Source of the DNA: Prado023 sp963714995
Lineage (GTDB): Bacteria; Actinomycetota; Actinomycetes; S36-B12; CAIYMF01
Length of the DNA stretch: 64,000 nucleotides
Direction of reading: 5' to 3'
NCBI GenBank assembly: GCA_963714995.1
Contig: CAVQQP010000006.1
Span: forward strand, 124,001 to 188,000
The translations under genes were made by a program, and so were the position numbers. The notes beneath the pieces are model-generated. The model was given only the letters and a program-made list of their open reading frames with translations, had not been told where the DNA came from and made no database searches. The first letter of the stretch is position 1, and each line of letters begins with the position of its first letter. Shown in pieces: positions 18,974-30,809 of this stretch.

Positions 18974-20602
18974 GGCGCGGCCTGGCCGGTGCGCTGGTGG
19001 GCGTGGCCCTGGTGGCTGTCGCGGTCGCGCCGCCGCCCGCCACTCCCGCGTCCCCGGAGCTCTTCGTGCCGGTGGGCAGCGCGACGCTGGTGTGCCCGGA
19101 GATCACCGTGACCGACGAGTCCGCCACGGCGGTGGCCGCCGTCGTGGCCCCGGTCAGCGACCAGGGGGCCCAGGAGGGCCAGGAGCCCGAGGGGGGCCAG
19201 GGGGTCCGACGGGGCTGGGGATTCAGCGGGGGCTGGGGACGAGGACGCGTCGGACAGCCAGGACGGCTCGGCGGTGCTGCGCACCATCGACGGGGCCCGG
19301 GACCTGGCCGAGGTCGCGGAGCCGGGTCGGCCCGTGACCCTCCTCGTCGCGGATCGCTCCGCCCCACCGATCATCACCCTGGCCTCCGGGTCCTGGGCGC
19401 CCGATGCGATCGCCGGGATGGTCGGCCGCGAGCTCGACGGTGCCGGCGAGGGCATCTTCTCCACGGCCTGCCCACCCCCGGGGGATGACTGGTGGTTCGT
19501 CGGTGCGGGATCCCAGCTGGGCCGGAGCACGGCGCTGCTGGTGAGCAACCCCTCGGTGGAGCCCGCCCGCTTCGACATCAGCCTGTACGCCAGCTCGGGG
19601 ATCGTCGCGGCCCTGGCCGGGAAGGGGATCTCCCTGGGCCCCCAGTCCCAGGTCCGCCTGCGCCTGGACGCCCTGGCCCCGGACGAGGAGCTGCTGGCCG
19701 TGCATGTCCAGGCGACCAGCGGACGGGTCGCCGCCGCGCTCCGGGACGTCTCGGAGGTCCGCCGGGACTCCCCCCAGGGGGTCGACTACATCCCCGCGGC
19801 CCAGCCGCCGACGACGCGTCAGTGGCTGGGCGGCATCCCCGGCGGGGACGGCGCCCGGGATCTGGTCCTGGTGAATCCGGGAACGCAGTTCGCTGCGGTG
19901 CAGACGAGCCTGCTCACCGAGGAGGGTCCCACCACGCTCGAGGGCCTCCCGGCGATCGCGGTGCCCGCGGGGTCGGTGGTCACCATCCCGCTGGCACGGG
20001 TCCTCGACGGCCGGGCGGGGACCCTGGAGATGATCTCCGACGTTCCGATCACCGGCGGCGTCCGGTCCACGTGGGGCGCGGCCCGCCGGGACGTCAGCTG
20101 GTCCTCGTCGGTGCCCGTTGTCGTGGACCCCACCCCGTTGGCTGGAGCGGGGGCGGTGCCCGGCGGGCCGGGGCTGACCACGACGGTGACGGTCGTCGCC
20201 CCCCAGGCTGCGGTCACGGGAACGCTGTCGGTGATGCCCACGGGGTCCCAGGAGGAGTCGATCTTCGCCGCTGAGGGCGGACCCCTCGTGGACGGGACGG
20301 TGGCGCGGGACGTCGAGGGCCCCACGGAGATCATCTCCGGCGCGTGGTCGGGCATCCAGGTGGTGCCGATGACGATCCCGGGCGGCACCCAGCGGACCAT
20401 CACCGTGCCCGGTACGGAGGGGGTGGCCGTCGTCCACCTGGCGTGGAGGTCCGATCCCGGGTCGGGACCGGCCGTGGTGTCGCACCTCACCCTCAACGAG
20501 GAGGCGGCGCTGGCCACCGGGTACTCCTGGTGGCCGACCGCGTCGGCGGTCCGCGTGGCCGCCGTGCGCGAGGACCTGGGGACCCTGGCGCCTGCGGGGT
20601 GA
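18970..20602 (+). CDS. DUF5719 family secreted/anchored protein (one frameshift)
   Basis: It starts at GTG 18970, overlapping the GT2 stop, and has a short N-terminal hydrophobic segment (LAGALVGVALVAVAVA). Most of the protein lies in a second frame from about 19205 onward: LRTIDGARDLAEVAEPGRPV, then CPPPGDDWWFVGAGSQLGRS, VSNPSVEPARFDISLY, ARDLVLVNPGTQFAAVQTSL and AWRSDPGSGPAVV. This is the DUF5719 pattern of extracytoplasmic beta-rich proteins encoded beside this glycosyltransferase. The break falls in the GGGGG run at 19200-19204; removing one G restores a continuous frame through SDGAGDSAGAGDEDASD. Function unknown; probably partners the upstream membrane glycosyltransferase. Confidence 0.75.
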
Positions 20603-20620
20603 GCGACACGACGAGGCAGC

Positions 20621-20640
20621 TCGGCTCAGGTGTGAGCCGA
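20621..20640 (+). terminator. Hairpin terminator after DUF5719
   Basis: Perfect 8-bp arms TCGGCTCA/TGAGCCGA with a GGTG loop, 18 bases past the DUF5719 stop. There is no U-run, as is common in high-GC actinobacteria. Confidence 0.5.
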
Positions 20641-20656
20641 TGTCAGCCCCGCGGAG

Positions 20657-20662
20657 TAGGTT
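20657..20662 (+). promoter_or_regulatory. TAGGTT minus-10 for a leaderless DUF3499 transcript
   Basis: TAGGTT ends six bases before GTG 20669, with no ribosome site between, which suggests a leaderless message. Confidence 0.5.
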
Positions 20663-20668
20663 GCCCCC

Positions 20669-21040
20669 GTGAGCCCAGTTCGTCGTTGCTCGAAGCCGTC
20701 GTGCGCACGGCCGGCCGTCTCGACGCTCACGTACGTGTACGCGGACTCGACTGCCGTCCTGGGCCCGCTGGCCACGTACGCCGAGCCCCACTGCTACGAC
20801 CTGTGCCAGATCCACAGCGAGCGGATGACCGTCCCGCGCGGCTGGGAGGTCGTCCGGCTCGAGCCCGACCCGGATGCCCTGCGCCCCAGCAGCGATGACC
20901 TCGAGGCCCTGGCCAACGCCGTGCGCGAGGCTGCCCGCCCGCGGGTGGCGGTCCCGGACATGGTCGAGGTCGGACGCCGCGGCCATCTGCGCGTGCTGCG
21001 CTCCGTCGACATCATCGACGACGCAGCAGCGATGCCCTGA
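20669..21040 (+). CDS. DUF3499 family protein
   Basis: A 123-residue actinobacterial protein of unknown function. The N-terminal half resembles a small zinc-ribbon-like element: RRCSKPSCARPAVSTLTYVY, then YAEPHCYDLCQIHSERM, giving Cys pairs plus His that could bind metal. The C-terminus carries a basic/hydrophobic stretch. The family sits immediately upstream of phosphomannomutase in actinobacteria (Rv3258c next to Rv3257c, from memory), as here with 40 bases between. The GTG at 20669 follows a TAGGTT minus-10, so the message is probably leaderless. No enzymatic motif is seen. Confidence 0.85.
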   Translation: MSPVRRCSKPSCARPAVSTLTYVYADSTAVLGPLATYAEPHCYDLCQIHSERMTVPRGWEVVRLEPDPDALRPSSDDLEALANAVREAARPRVAVPDMVEVGRRGHLRVLRSVDIIDDAAAMP

Positions 21041-21067
21041 CGGGCGAGCACCGGGCAGCCGGAGCGC

Positions 21068-21073
21068 TAGGGT
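21068..21073 (+). promoter_or_regulatory. TAGGGT minus-10 for a leaderless manB transcript
   Basis: TAGGGT ends seven bases before GTG 21081, favouring that GTG over the in-frame GTG at 21072, which overlaps the hexamer. Confidence 0.45.
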
Positions 21074-21080
21074 GACGGCC

Positions 21081-22469
21081 GTGCGCGACCTCACCCAGAT
21101 CATCAAGGCCTATGACGTCCGCGGGGTCTACCCCGACCAGCTCGATGCGGAGCTCGCCGAGCGGGTCGGCGCGGCGTTCGCCCAGGTCGTGGGCGCCAGC
21201 CGCTCGGCCGGCGGTCCCGGAGCCGTCGTGGTGGGCCGGGACATGCGCCCGTCCGGTCCGGAGCTCGTGGCGGCCTTCTGCGCCGGGGTCACGGGCCAGG
21301 GCGTGGATGTCGTCGATATCGGGCTGGCCAGCACCGACCAGCTCTACTTCGCCGCCGGCCGCCTCGGCCTGCCCGGCGCGATGTTCACCGCGAGCCACAA
21401 CCCGGCGCAGTACAACGGGATCAAGCTGTGCCGCGCCGGGGCCACGCCGGTCGGGCAGGACTCGGGCCTGGCCCAGATCCGCGACATGGTCGCCGAGCCG
21501 GTCGCGCCGTCCGGCGGCCCGGCCGGGACGGTCACCCACCGCGACCTGCTCGCCGACTACGCCGCCTTCCTCCACGAGCTCGTCGACCTCTCGGCGATCC
21601 GTCCGTTGAAGGTCGTGGTCGATGCGGGCAACGGGATGGCCGGGCACACGGCCCCGGCGGTGCTGGACGTGCCGGCCCTGGACGTCGTGGCGCTGTACTT
21701 CGAGCTCGACGGGACATTCCCCAACCACGAGGCCAACCCCATCGAGGCCGAGAACCTGCGTGACCTGCAGGCCGCGGTCCTCGCCGAGGGTGCCGACCTC
21801 GGGCTGGCCTTCGATGGTGACGCCGACCGGTGCTTCCTCGTCGACGAGCGCGGTGAGCTGGTGTCGCCCTCGGCGCTGACCGGCCTGGTGGCTGCCCGGG
21901 AGCTGGCCAAGCACCCCGGGTCGCCGATCATCCACAACCTGATCACCTCCGCGGCAGTCCCCGAGGTGATCCTCGAGAACGGCGGGGTCCCGGTGCGCAC
22001 GCGGGTGGGGCACTCGTTCATCAAGGCGCGGATGGCTGAGACCGGAGCGGTGTTCGGCGGCGAGCACTCCGGGCACTTCTACTTCCGCGAGTTCTGGAAC
22101 GCCGACTCCGGGATGCTCGCCGCGCTGCACACGATCGCCGCCCTGGGCGGGTCGCCCGAGGGCACCACGCTGTCCTCGATGCTGGCGCCCTATGAGCGCT
22201 ACGTGGCCAGTGGGGAGATCAACTCCGTGGTCACCGACGCCGCGCTCGCCACGGCGCGGGTGCGCCGGGCGTTCGAGGGTGACCCCGGGGTGACGTTCGA
22301 CGACCTCGACGGGATGACCGTGACCGGTCCGGGCTGGTGGTTCAACGTGCGGCCCAGCAACACCGAGCCGCTGCTGCGCCTGAACGCCGAGGCGCCCGAT
22401 CAGGCGACGCTGGACACCCTGCGCGATAGGGTCCTGGCGTTGATCCGCGACGAGGGAGGCCAGGCATGA
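21081..22469 (+). CDS. manB: Phosphomannomutase/phosphoglucomutase
   Basis: A 462-residue alpha-D-phosphohexomutase interconverting mannose-6-phosphate and mannose-1-phosphate. The N-terminal IIKAYDVRGVYPDQ is typical. The catalytic phosphoserine is about Ser105 in TASHNPAQYNGIK, the magnesium loop is DGDADR (about 245-250), sugar recognition is GGEHSGHFYF, and the phosphate-binding loop is RPSNTEPLLRLN near the C-terminus. The stop overlaps the next start (ATGA). Its product feeds the guanylyltransferase at 13324 to make GDP-mannose. It corresponds to Rv3257c (from memory). An in-frame GTG at 21072 would add three residues. Confidence 0.92.
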   Translation: MRDLTQIIKAYDVRGVYPDQLDAELAERVGAAFAQVVGASRSAGGPGAVVVGRDMRPSGPELVAAFCAGVTGQGVDVVDIGLASTDQLYFAAGRLGLPGAMFTASHNPAQYNGIKLCRAGATPVGQDSGLAQIRDMVAEPVAPSGGPAGTVTHRDLLADYAAFLHELVDLSAIRPLKVVVDAGNGMAGHTAPAVLDVPALDVVALYFELDGTFPNHEANPIEAENLRDLQAAVLAEGADLGLAFDGDADRCFLVDERGELVSPSALTGLVAARELAKHPGSPIIHNLITSAAVPEVILENGGVPVRTRVGHSFIKARMAETGAVFGGEHSGHFYFREFWNADSGMLAALHTIAALGGSPEGTTLSSMLAPYERYVASGEINSVVTDAALATARVRRAFEGDPGVTFDDLDGMTVTGPGWWFNVRPSNTEPLLRLNAEAPDQATLDTLRDRVLALIRDEGGQA

Positions 22470-22681
22470 ACATCGACCCCCTGCTGCTCGAGATCCTGGC
22501 CTGCCCGTGCGAGCACCACGCCCCCGTGGAGCCCGACACGGCCGACCTGGCAGCGGCCACCGCGCTGGTCTGCACCCGGTGCGCGACCACCTTCCCGGTG
22601 CGCGACGACATCCCGGTGATGCTCCTCGACGAGGCGACCCCCGGCCCCCAGGGCGTCGGTGCGGAGCTGAGCCAGCGATGA
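22466..22681 (+). CDS. Trm112 family (UPF0434-like) small protein
   Basis: A 71-residue Trm112/YcaR-like protein, overlapping manB by four bases (ATGA). The N-terminal DPLLLEILACPCEHHAP supplies one Cys pair and ALVCTRCATTFPVRDDIPVML supplies the second, forming the usual zinc-ribbon-like fold with the RDDIPVML strand signature. Eukaryotic Trm112 is a methyltransferase partner; bacterial roles are undefined. Adjacency to manB is conserved in actinobacteria (from memory). In many relatives a SIS-domain sugar isomerase and manA follow; they do not here. Confidence 0.85.
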   Translation: MNIDPLLLEILACPCEHHAPVEPDTADLAAATALVCTRCATTFPVRDDIPVMLLDEATPGPQGVGAELSQR

Positions 22682-22700
22682 CCGGCCAGGAGGGCGGGCG

Positions 22701-23632
22701 ATGAGCACCGAGGGCGGGACCAAGGCGGTCATCGCCGCGATGATCGCCAACGGCGGCATCGCGATCACCAAGTTCGGCGCCTTCCGGCCACCGGATCCAG
22801 CTCGATGCTCTCCGAGGCGATCCACTCGGTGGCCGACACGTGCAACCAGGGGCTGCTGCTCATCGGCGGCAAGCGGTCGCTGCGGGCCCCGGACGCCGAC
22901 CACCAGTTCGGCTACGGCCGCACGCGCTACGTCTACGCGTTCGTGGTGGCGATCGTCATCTTCCTGCTCGGCGGCCTGTTCTCCCTGTACGAGGGATGGC
23001 ACAAGATCCAGCTTCCCCGAGCCACTGGACGAAGGTCTGGATCGCCTACACGGTGCTGTTCATCTCGATCCTGCTCGAGTCCTGGTCGTTCCGGACCGCG
23101 CTTCCGCGAGGCGAACAAGTCCCGTGGCGTCCGAAGTCGCAGGGCGCTACATCCAGCGACACTCGCCAGCCCGAGCTGCCCGTCGTGCTGATGGAGGACC
23201 CGGCGCCCTGATCGGCCTGTGCTTCGCGCTGTTCGGCGTCTCCATGGCCGAGTCTGACCGGCGATGCCCGCTGGGACGGGGTCGGCGCGCTGTCGCGATC
23301 GGCACCTGCTGGTGGTCATCGCGGTGTTCCTGGCCTTCGAGATGTCGTCCATGCTCGTCGGCGAGTCCGCCCTGCCCGAGGAGGAGGGCGGATCCGGGCC
23401 GCGCTCTGCAGGGCCAGGCCGGCGATCGACTCCGTCATCCACATGCGCACCCTGCACACCGGACCGGACGAGCTGCTCGTCGGCGTCAAGATCGCGATCG
23501 CCCCCGACTACCCCGCCGCGGACCTGGCCCTGATCATCGACGCGGCCGAGGAGCGGATCCGCGCCGAGCTGCCGACCGCGCACTGGATCTACATCGAGCC
23601 CGACATCGCGCGGGCGCCGGCGCGAGGGGTAG
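22701..23632 (+). CDS. Cation diffusion facilitator (CDF) transporter, broken by several frameshifts
   Basis: It begins at ATG 22701 after GGAGGG: GGTKAVIAAMIANGGIAITK. Then, in successive frames: MLSEAIHSVADTCNQGLLLI (the CDF metal-site pattern with His and Asp, near 22810-22870), DHQFGYGRTRYVYAFVVAIV, HWTKVWIAYTVLFISILLES, LLVVIAVFLAFEMSSMLVGE and a cytoplasmic C-terminal domain (VIHMRTLHTGPDELLVGVKI, AEERIRAELPTAHWIYIEPD). This is a zinc/cobalt-type CDF with about six membrane segments and a normal total length. There are at least four frameshifts, and the terminal TAG at 23630-23632 is reached only after a shift. Its position upstream of ahcY suits the actinobacterial gene order. Sequencing errors are more likely than decay. 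Confidence 0.75.
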
Positions 23633-23661
23633 CTGCGCCCGCGCTACCTGCTGGTGGCATC

Positions 23662-23706
23662 CCGTCGGAGGTGCGACAATGGGGGCTCCGACGGTCACGC
23701 CGTCGG
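23662..23706 (+). promoter_or_regulatory. Candidate ahcY leader with alternative hairpins
   Basis: CTCCGACGG (23686-23694) can pair with CCGTCGGAG upstream (23662-23670, 9 bp) or, through its CCGACGG part, with CCGTCGG downstream (23700-23706, 7 bp, five-base loop). GACAAT at 23675-23680 could instead be a minus-10, leaving only the second hairpin in the mRNA. The leader would run about 100 bases to ATG 23804. Confidence 0.4.
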
Positions 23707-23803
23707 GTGCGAACCATCGAAGCCTCGTGGACGTTCGCCGGCCGGCCGCCCTTGGGTGGCTCACCCCTGGCGCCCCGCGCGCCGCACCGCAACGAGGAGC
23801 CCC

Positions 23804-25252
<1,449 letters not shown>

Positions 25253-25288
25253 CCGGACCTGATCCCGCCGGATCGCACGAGGAACCAC

Positions 25289-25342
25289 CACGAACGTGGA
25301 AGGTTGTTGCTCCTCTTGGGGCAAGAACCTTCCACGTTCGTG
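25289..25342. terminator. Bidirectional hairpin terminator between ahcY and the RDD gene
   Basis: Perfect 17-bp arms CACGAACGTGGAAGGTT (25289-25305) and AACCTTCCACGTTCGTG (25326-25342), extended by TTGC/GCAA after one mismatch. It lies between convergent stops at 25252 and 25352, so it can end transcription from both sides. Confidence 0.8.
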
Positions 25343-25351
25343 CTGTCAGCC

Positions 25352-26251
25352 CTAGCGGGGCAGCGTGAAGCCTGTCGGGGGCGTGCCCGGGGCGGCCGGT
25401 GGCGGGGCGGTCGGTGGCCGGGCCGCCGGGGGAGAGGGCGGTGGACCGGCGGGGGCTGCTGGCCCTGCGGGCGCCGCGGGTGCCGGCGACCACCCGTTCG
25501 TTGGGCCTGCCGTCGCTGCCCGTCGCGTGCGCTCGGCGAGGACGGCGGCGAGATAGGCCTCGGCGGGGGTGCCCAGGGGGGCGGGTGTGCGCACGTAGCC
25601 GGCCATCTGCGTGGCCAGGCGCTCGGCGGTGGCCACGCGGACAGCGGGGTCCAGGGACGGGGCCCGGTGCAGGAACGTGCGCACGTTCAGCGCCAGGCCG
25701 TCGGGGACCGCGACCAGGTCGAGCCCGGCCGCCCAGCCCACCAGGGGCGGCGGCATCATGATCTCCTGATGGACGGTGGCGTGGCGCGGGATGCGCTCGC
25801 CCACCACGATGGTGCCGGCCAGGTGGTCGCCCATCCGCTTGGACCGTGCGGAGGCCAGGGCGCTGAGCCCGCCCACGACCCCCGAGGTGACCCAGAAGTC
25901 CAGGAACACCATCGCCAGGGCGCGCACGAGGCTGTGCCGCATCCGGATCGGGCCGCCGTCGTCGCGCACGACCCGCAGGCCCATCACCATCTTGCCCACG
26001 GACCGACCGCGGGTCAGCGTCTCCACCATCGTCGGCCAGCCCACCAGTGCCAGGACCACGACCACGAGGGTGACGGCGGCCTGTGCCCCGGGGCTCCCGC
26101 CGGCGGAGAACACCCAGCTGACCAGCACGGTTCCCGCCAGGAGGAGGCCCACCTGGATCGTCAGGTCGATGGCCAGCGCCAGGGAGCGTGAGGGCAGCCC
26201 GGCGATCCGCAGGTCGAGGGTGATCGCGTCCCCGGTGATGAGGTTGGCCAC
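25352..26251 (-). CDS. RDD domain-containing membrane protein
   Basis: A 299-residue protein. An RDD domain with two to three membrane segments occupies about 15-150: LPSRSLALAIDLTIQVGLLL, then ETLTRGRSVGKMVMGLRVVRDDGGP, RHSLVRAL and SARSKRMGDHLAGTIVV. The C-terminal third is soluble, then Pro/Ala-rich. Its role is unknown; RDD proteins are proposed to modulate transport or ion exchange. The GTG at 26251 lies 36 bases from the divergent GTG of SpoIIM. It is the counterpart of Rv3695 in the conserved RDD/SpoIIM/DUF58/MoxR neighbourhood (from memory). Confidence 0.85.
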   Translation of the reverse strand: MANLITGDAITLDLRIAGLPSRSLALAIDLTIQVGLLLAGTVLVSWVFSAGGSPGAQAAVTLVVVVLALVGWPTMVETLTRGRSVGKMVMGLRVVRDDGGPIRMRHSLVRALAMVFLDFWVTSGVVGGLSALASARSKRMGDHLAGTIVVGERIPRHATVHQEIMMPPPLVGWAAGLDLVAVPDGLALNVRTFLHRAPSLDPAVRVATAERLATQMAGYVRTPAPLGTPAEAYLAAVLAERTRRAATAGPTNGWSPAPAAPAGPAAPAGPPPSPPAARPPTAPPPAAPGTPPTGFTLPR

Positions 26252-26274
26252 GCGCCCATCCTCGCACCAGCCCC

Positions 26275-26280
26275 TACTCT
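26275..26280 (+). promoter_or_regulatory. TACTCT minus-10 for a leaderless spoIIM-like transcript
   Basis: TACTCT ends seven bases before GTG 26288 within the 36-base divergent gap, implying a leaderless message. Confidence 0.45.
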
Positions 26281-26287
26281 TGCCCCT

Positions 26288-27289
26288 GTGGACGTCGACG
26301 CCTTCGTCAGGCTGCACAGCCCTGAGTGGGAGCGCCTCGGCGAGCTGACGGCGAGGCGGCGGCTGACGGGCGCGGAGGCCACCGAGCTGGTGGACCTCTA
26401 CCAGCGCACCGCCACCCACCTGTCGATGGTCCGCAGTGCCGCCCCGGACCCCGCCCTGGTCGGCAGCCTGACCCAGCTGGTGGCCCAGGCCCGTGCCCGC
26501 GTCACCGGCGCGCACGCCCCGATGTGGCGGGAGGTGCTGACGTTCTTCCGGGTCGGGTTCCCGGTGGCGGTGTGGCGAGCCAGGTACTGGTGGATCGCGG
26601 CGGGCCTGGGGTTCACCCTCGTGGCGGTCGCCGTGGGCGCCTGGGTGGCCGGCACCCCTGCGGTCCAGGCGTCCCTGGGCACGCCCGAGGCGATCCGCCA
26701 GCTCGTCGAGGAGGATTTCGCCGCCTACTACTCCTCGGACGCGGCCGCGGGGTTCGCCGCGCAGGTGTGGACCAACAACGCGTGGGTGTCGGCGCTCGTG
26801 CTGATCGCGGGGGCGTTCTTCGTGCTGCCGGCGGTGTACGTCCTGGCCCAGAACGCCATCAACGTCGGGATCGTCGGCGGGCTGATGGTCGCCAACGGCC
26901 GCGGCGACGTGTTCTTCGGCCTCATCGCGCCGCATGGGCTGCTCGAGCTGACGGCCGTGTTCGTCGCCGCCGGAGCCGGGATGCGGCTGGGCTGGCAGTG
27001 GTTCGATCCCGGACCCCGACCGCGCAGCGTCGCGCTCGCGCAGGAGGGCCGGGCCGCGGTGGCCATCGCGATGGGCCTGGCGGTGGTGCTGCTCGTGTCG
27101 GGGGTGATCGAGGGCTTCGTGACCCCGTCGCCGCTTCCGACGTGGGCGCGCATCGGGATCGGCGCCCTGGCGCTGGGGGCCTTCCTGGCGTACGTCGGCA
27201 TCTACGGCAGCCGCGGGGAGCGCGCCGGCTTCACCGGGGACATCACCAGTGACGGCGGGGTCACCGAGCTGGCCCCGATGTCCGGCTGA
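26288..27289 (+). CDS. Stage II sporulation protein M (SpoIIM) family membrane protein
   Basis: A 333-residue SpoIIM-family protein. The soluble N-terminal helix region (about 1-90: RLHSPEWERLGELTARRRLT, then VDLYQRTATHLSMVRS) is typical of actinobacterial members. The membrane part has about five segments, including IAAGLGFTLVAVAVGAWVAG, VLIAGAFFVLPAVYVL, the conserved NAINVGIVGG and FFGLIAPHGLLELTAVFVAA. In Bacillus, SpoIIM belongs to the DMP peptidoglycan-degradation engulfment complex; here no SpoIID/P is seen, and the gene is grouped with RDD, MoxR and DUF58, as Rv3694c is in mycobacteria. Its job in non-engulfing actinobacteria is unknown. Confidence 0.88.
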   Translation: MDVDAFVRLHSPEWERLGELTARRRLTGAEATELVDLYQRTATHLSMVRSAAPDPALVGSLTQLVAQARARVTGAHAPMWREVLTFFRVGFPVAVWRARYWWIAAGLGFTLVAVAVGAWVAGTPAVQASLGTPEAIRQLVEEDFAAYYSSDAAAGFAAQVWTNNAWVSALVLIAGAFFVLPAVYVLAQNAINVGIVGGLMVANGRGDVFFGLIAPHGLLELTAVFVAAGAGMRLGWQWFDPGPRPRSVALAQEGRAAVAIAMGLAVVLLVSGVIEGFVTPSPLPTWARIGIGALALGAFLAYVGIYGSRGERAGFTGDITSDGGVTELAPMSG

Positions 27290-27345
27290 CGACGCCGCGG
27301 GTCCGGGCCGGGCCATCGCCGGGGCGCGCCCGCGCCGAGCGGGGC

Positions 27346-28667
27346 TCAGAGCCGGCCGGCAGCCTTGAGGTCGAGGTAGGCGTCGGCGACCTTCGGGGCG
27401 ATGTCCGCCGGGGTGGCCTCGATGACCCGCACGCCCATCCGGGCCAGGACCGTGGCCACGTGCGCCCGATCGAGGTCAGCACGAGCTCGGGCCGCGCCCA
27501 GGTACACCCCCGCTGCATCCTCGGCCGCCCCGCGAGACGCCAGGGCGGGAGCAGGCTCGCGGACTGAGGCGACGAGGACCGTGTGCCGGGCGGTCAGGGC
27601 CGGCAGCGCCGGGATGAGCCCCTCCTCCATCGCGGGGCGGTCCAGGGCGACGAACAGCACGACCAGCGCCCGCTTGCGCACCCGTGACAGCACGGTGGCG
27701 ACCAGGCCGCGGTAGTCGGTCTCGGTGAGCTCGGGCTCGAGCGTGGCGATGCCGTCGACGAGGCGGGGCAGGAGGCTCGGACCGCTGCCCCCACTGACCT
27801 GCAGCCGCGTGCGCCGGTCGTGGGCGACGAGGTCGACCCGGTCCCCGGCCCGCCCGGCGAGGGCCGCGAGCAGCAGCCCGGCGTCGATGCTGATGTCCAG
27901 GCGGGTCTCGTCCCCGATGCGCACCGCACTGGTGCGACCGGTGTCCAGGACCATGACGACCCGGCGGTCGCGCTCCGGGCGCCATGTGCGCACCATGACG
28001 TCGGCGGCGCGGGCAGTGGCCCGCCAGTCGATCGAGCGCACGTCGTCGCCGGGGACGTACTCGCGCAGGGAGTCGAACTCGGTGCCCTGTGCCCGCACGG
28101 CGATCGCCTGGCGGCCGTCCATGTCGCGCAACCGGGCCAGGCGTGAGGGCAGGTGCCGCCGCGAGCTGAAGGGCGGGAGCGTGCGCACCGACCAGTCCAC
28201 GTGGACGCTGCGCTGGCGCCCGGCCAGGCCGAGCGGCCCGAGCGAGCGCAGGGTGACCCGGTCGGTGGGTCGGTCACCGCGGCGGGACGGGCGCACGGTG
28301 ACGTCGAGGCGCACGGTGTCCCCGGGCCGCAGGTCGAGCGCCGCCCGGTCGGTCACCCCGTCGATCGTGGCGTTCGCGGTGGGTGCCCACGCATCGCGCA
28401 GGTGGCCCCGCCACCGGCGTGCCCCGGTGTTGGTGACAGCCAGCTCCACGTGGGCCTCCTGCCCGAGGCGGACCTTGCGGTCCCCGCTGCGCACGAGCAC
28501 CAGGTCGCCGGGACGCGTGGCGCGCACGGCGTCGGTGATGAGGATCAGCAGGAGGCCCACGTTGACCACGAGCAGGGCCTGCCAGGGGGCCATCCCACCA
28601 GCGACCAGGAGCCCGACCACACCGGCGCCGACCAGCGCCAGCACGGCAGCCCGGCCGGTCAGGACCA

Positions 28668-28668
<1 letters not shown>
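27346..28668 (-). CDS. DUF58 domain-containing protein (VWA-like partner of MoxR)
   Basis: A 440-residue protein with two N-terminal membrane segments (about 7-23 and 27-45), an Ig-like middle, then the DUF58 core: FDSLREYVPGDDVRSIDW (the hallmark REYxPGDDxRxIDW) and RTWRPERDRRVVMVLDTGRT with a degenerate VWA-type MIDAS. Its ATG shares a base with the moxR stop (TGATG). MoxR AAA+ ATPases work with DUF58/VWA proteins as a putative metal-dependent chaperone or envelope-assembly system. Counterpart of Rv3693 (from memory). Confidence 0.9.
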
Positions 28669-29620
<952 letters not shown>

Positions 29621-29624
<4 letters not shown>

Positions 29625-30809
29625 GCCCCGCCCACCTCCACCATCAGTGCCTCCAGGTCGTGCGCCAGCGCCACCAGGTGGGCGTCGGTCGTCGGTTCAG
29701 GACCGTACAGCAGTGCGCCCACCTGCCCCGGCGGGCGACCGCAGCGGCGTGCGGCAGCCGCGACGAGGCGGTCCTCGGAGATCCCCAGGGGCAGCCCCAG
29801 CCGCACCCGGACGCGCTCCCGGGCGCGGGTGCGCAGGTGCAGGGCAGCCTCGGCGCGGGCGTGGTGCGCGTGCAGCAGCCGGGCATGCCCCGCCGTGGTC
29901 TCCCCCGACCGGACCACGACCGGCAGGGGCTCCACCACAAGGCGCCCCAGCCGGCGCGAGCGCCACCAGGCGACCAGCACGCAGGCGACCAGGACCTGGA
30001 GGAGGACCGGAACGACCCAGGGGGGGACGAGCTCGGCGATCGAGGCCCCGGCCTGCCCGGCCAGGGCAGGGTCGCTCGGGACCGGTCGCCACCACACCAG
30101 CTCGTCCCGGCTGCCCAGCAGGCTCAGGGCCAGGGCGGCGTTGCCCTGGGCGTCGAAGCCCTCGTTGGTCAGGGGATGGGCGCTGCCGAGCACGACGACC
30201 TCCGGCCGGCCCTCGCGGGCAGGGATCACGACGAGGGCAGCCGACTCCGGGCTGTCGTAGCAGGCGTCCCCCGCAGGGACCCACGCCCGGGCGTCGTACC
30301 GGGTGCCCGGCAGCTCGGCGCTGCCTGCGCGCCGGGCGTCCGGCAGCCGGCAGCCCGGCTGCGACGGGGTCATCCCCCGCGACGTCGGTGATCTCGAGGC
30401 CCGCGGCCACCCGCTCCAGCACGGGTGACCCGGGGAGCGGGTCGATCAGGACGATGCGGGCGGGTCCCGAGTCGAGGACGTCGGAGACCATCTCGGACGT
30501 GACCAGGGCTGACTCGGTGATCAGGACGGTCGCGGCCCGGGCGTTCGCCGCGACGTCGGCGGTCGTGCGCACGTCGGTGACGCGCACCCCCTGGTCACCC
30601 AGGACGTTGGCCACCGCGCGCGAGCCCGAGGGATCGACGGCGGCCGGGTCCAGGTAGCCGGTCCGGCGCGAGGTCGTGAGCATGAGCGCGACCAGCGCGA
30701 TCAGGAGCAGGGCGGCGATCGCCAGCCCCCGGCCGGTGGGACGCCACCGACGAGCGCGGTCCCAGGCGGTGTCGTCGAACGTCGGTGACGTCGAGGTCGG
30801 GGCGCTCAC
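29621..30809 (-). CDS. DUF4350 domain-containing membrane protein (one frameshift)
   Basis: Starting at GTG 30809 (GTGA overlap with the DUF4129 gene), it has one N-terminal membrane segment (GRGLAIAALLLIALVALML) and DUF4350-like sequence: TTSRRTGYLDPAAVDPSGSR, then ANVLGDQGVRVTDVRTTADV. A frameshift at about 30374-30378 (a CCCCC run on the plus strand) joins it to the second frame, which holds AALVVIPAREGRPEVVVLGS, PLTNEGFDAQGNAALALSLL, a membrane segment (VVPVLLQVLVACVLVAWW) and a cytoplasmic tail. Removing one base in the run restores continuity. Counterpart of Rv3691; function unknown. Confidence 0.78.

Noticed and set aside
23640..23803. Known SAH riboswitch upstream of ahcY
   Set aside because: The alternative hairpins are real, but the conserved core of the described SAH riboswitch as I remember it is not recognisable, so only a generic leader is annotated.
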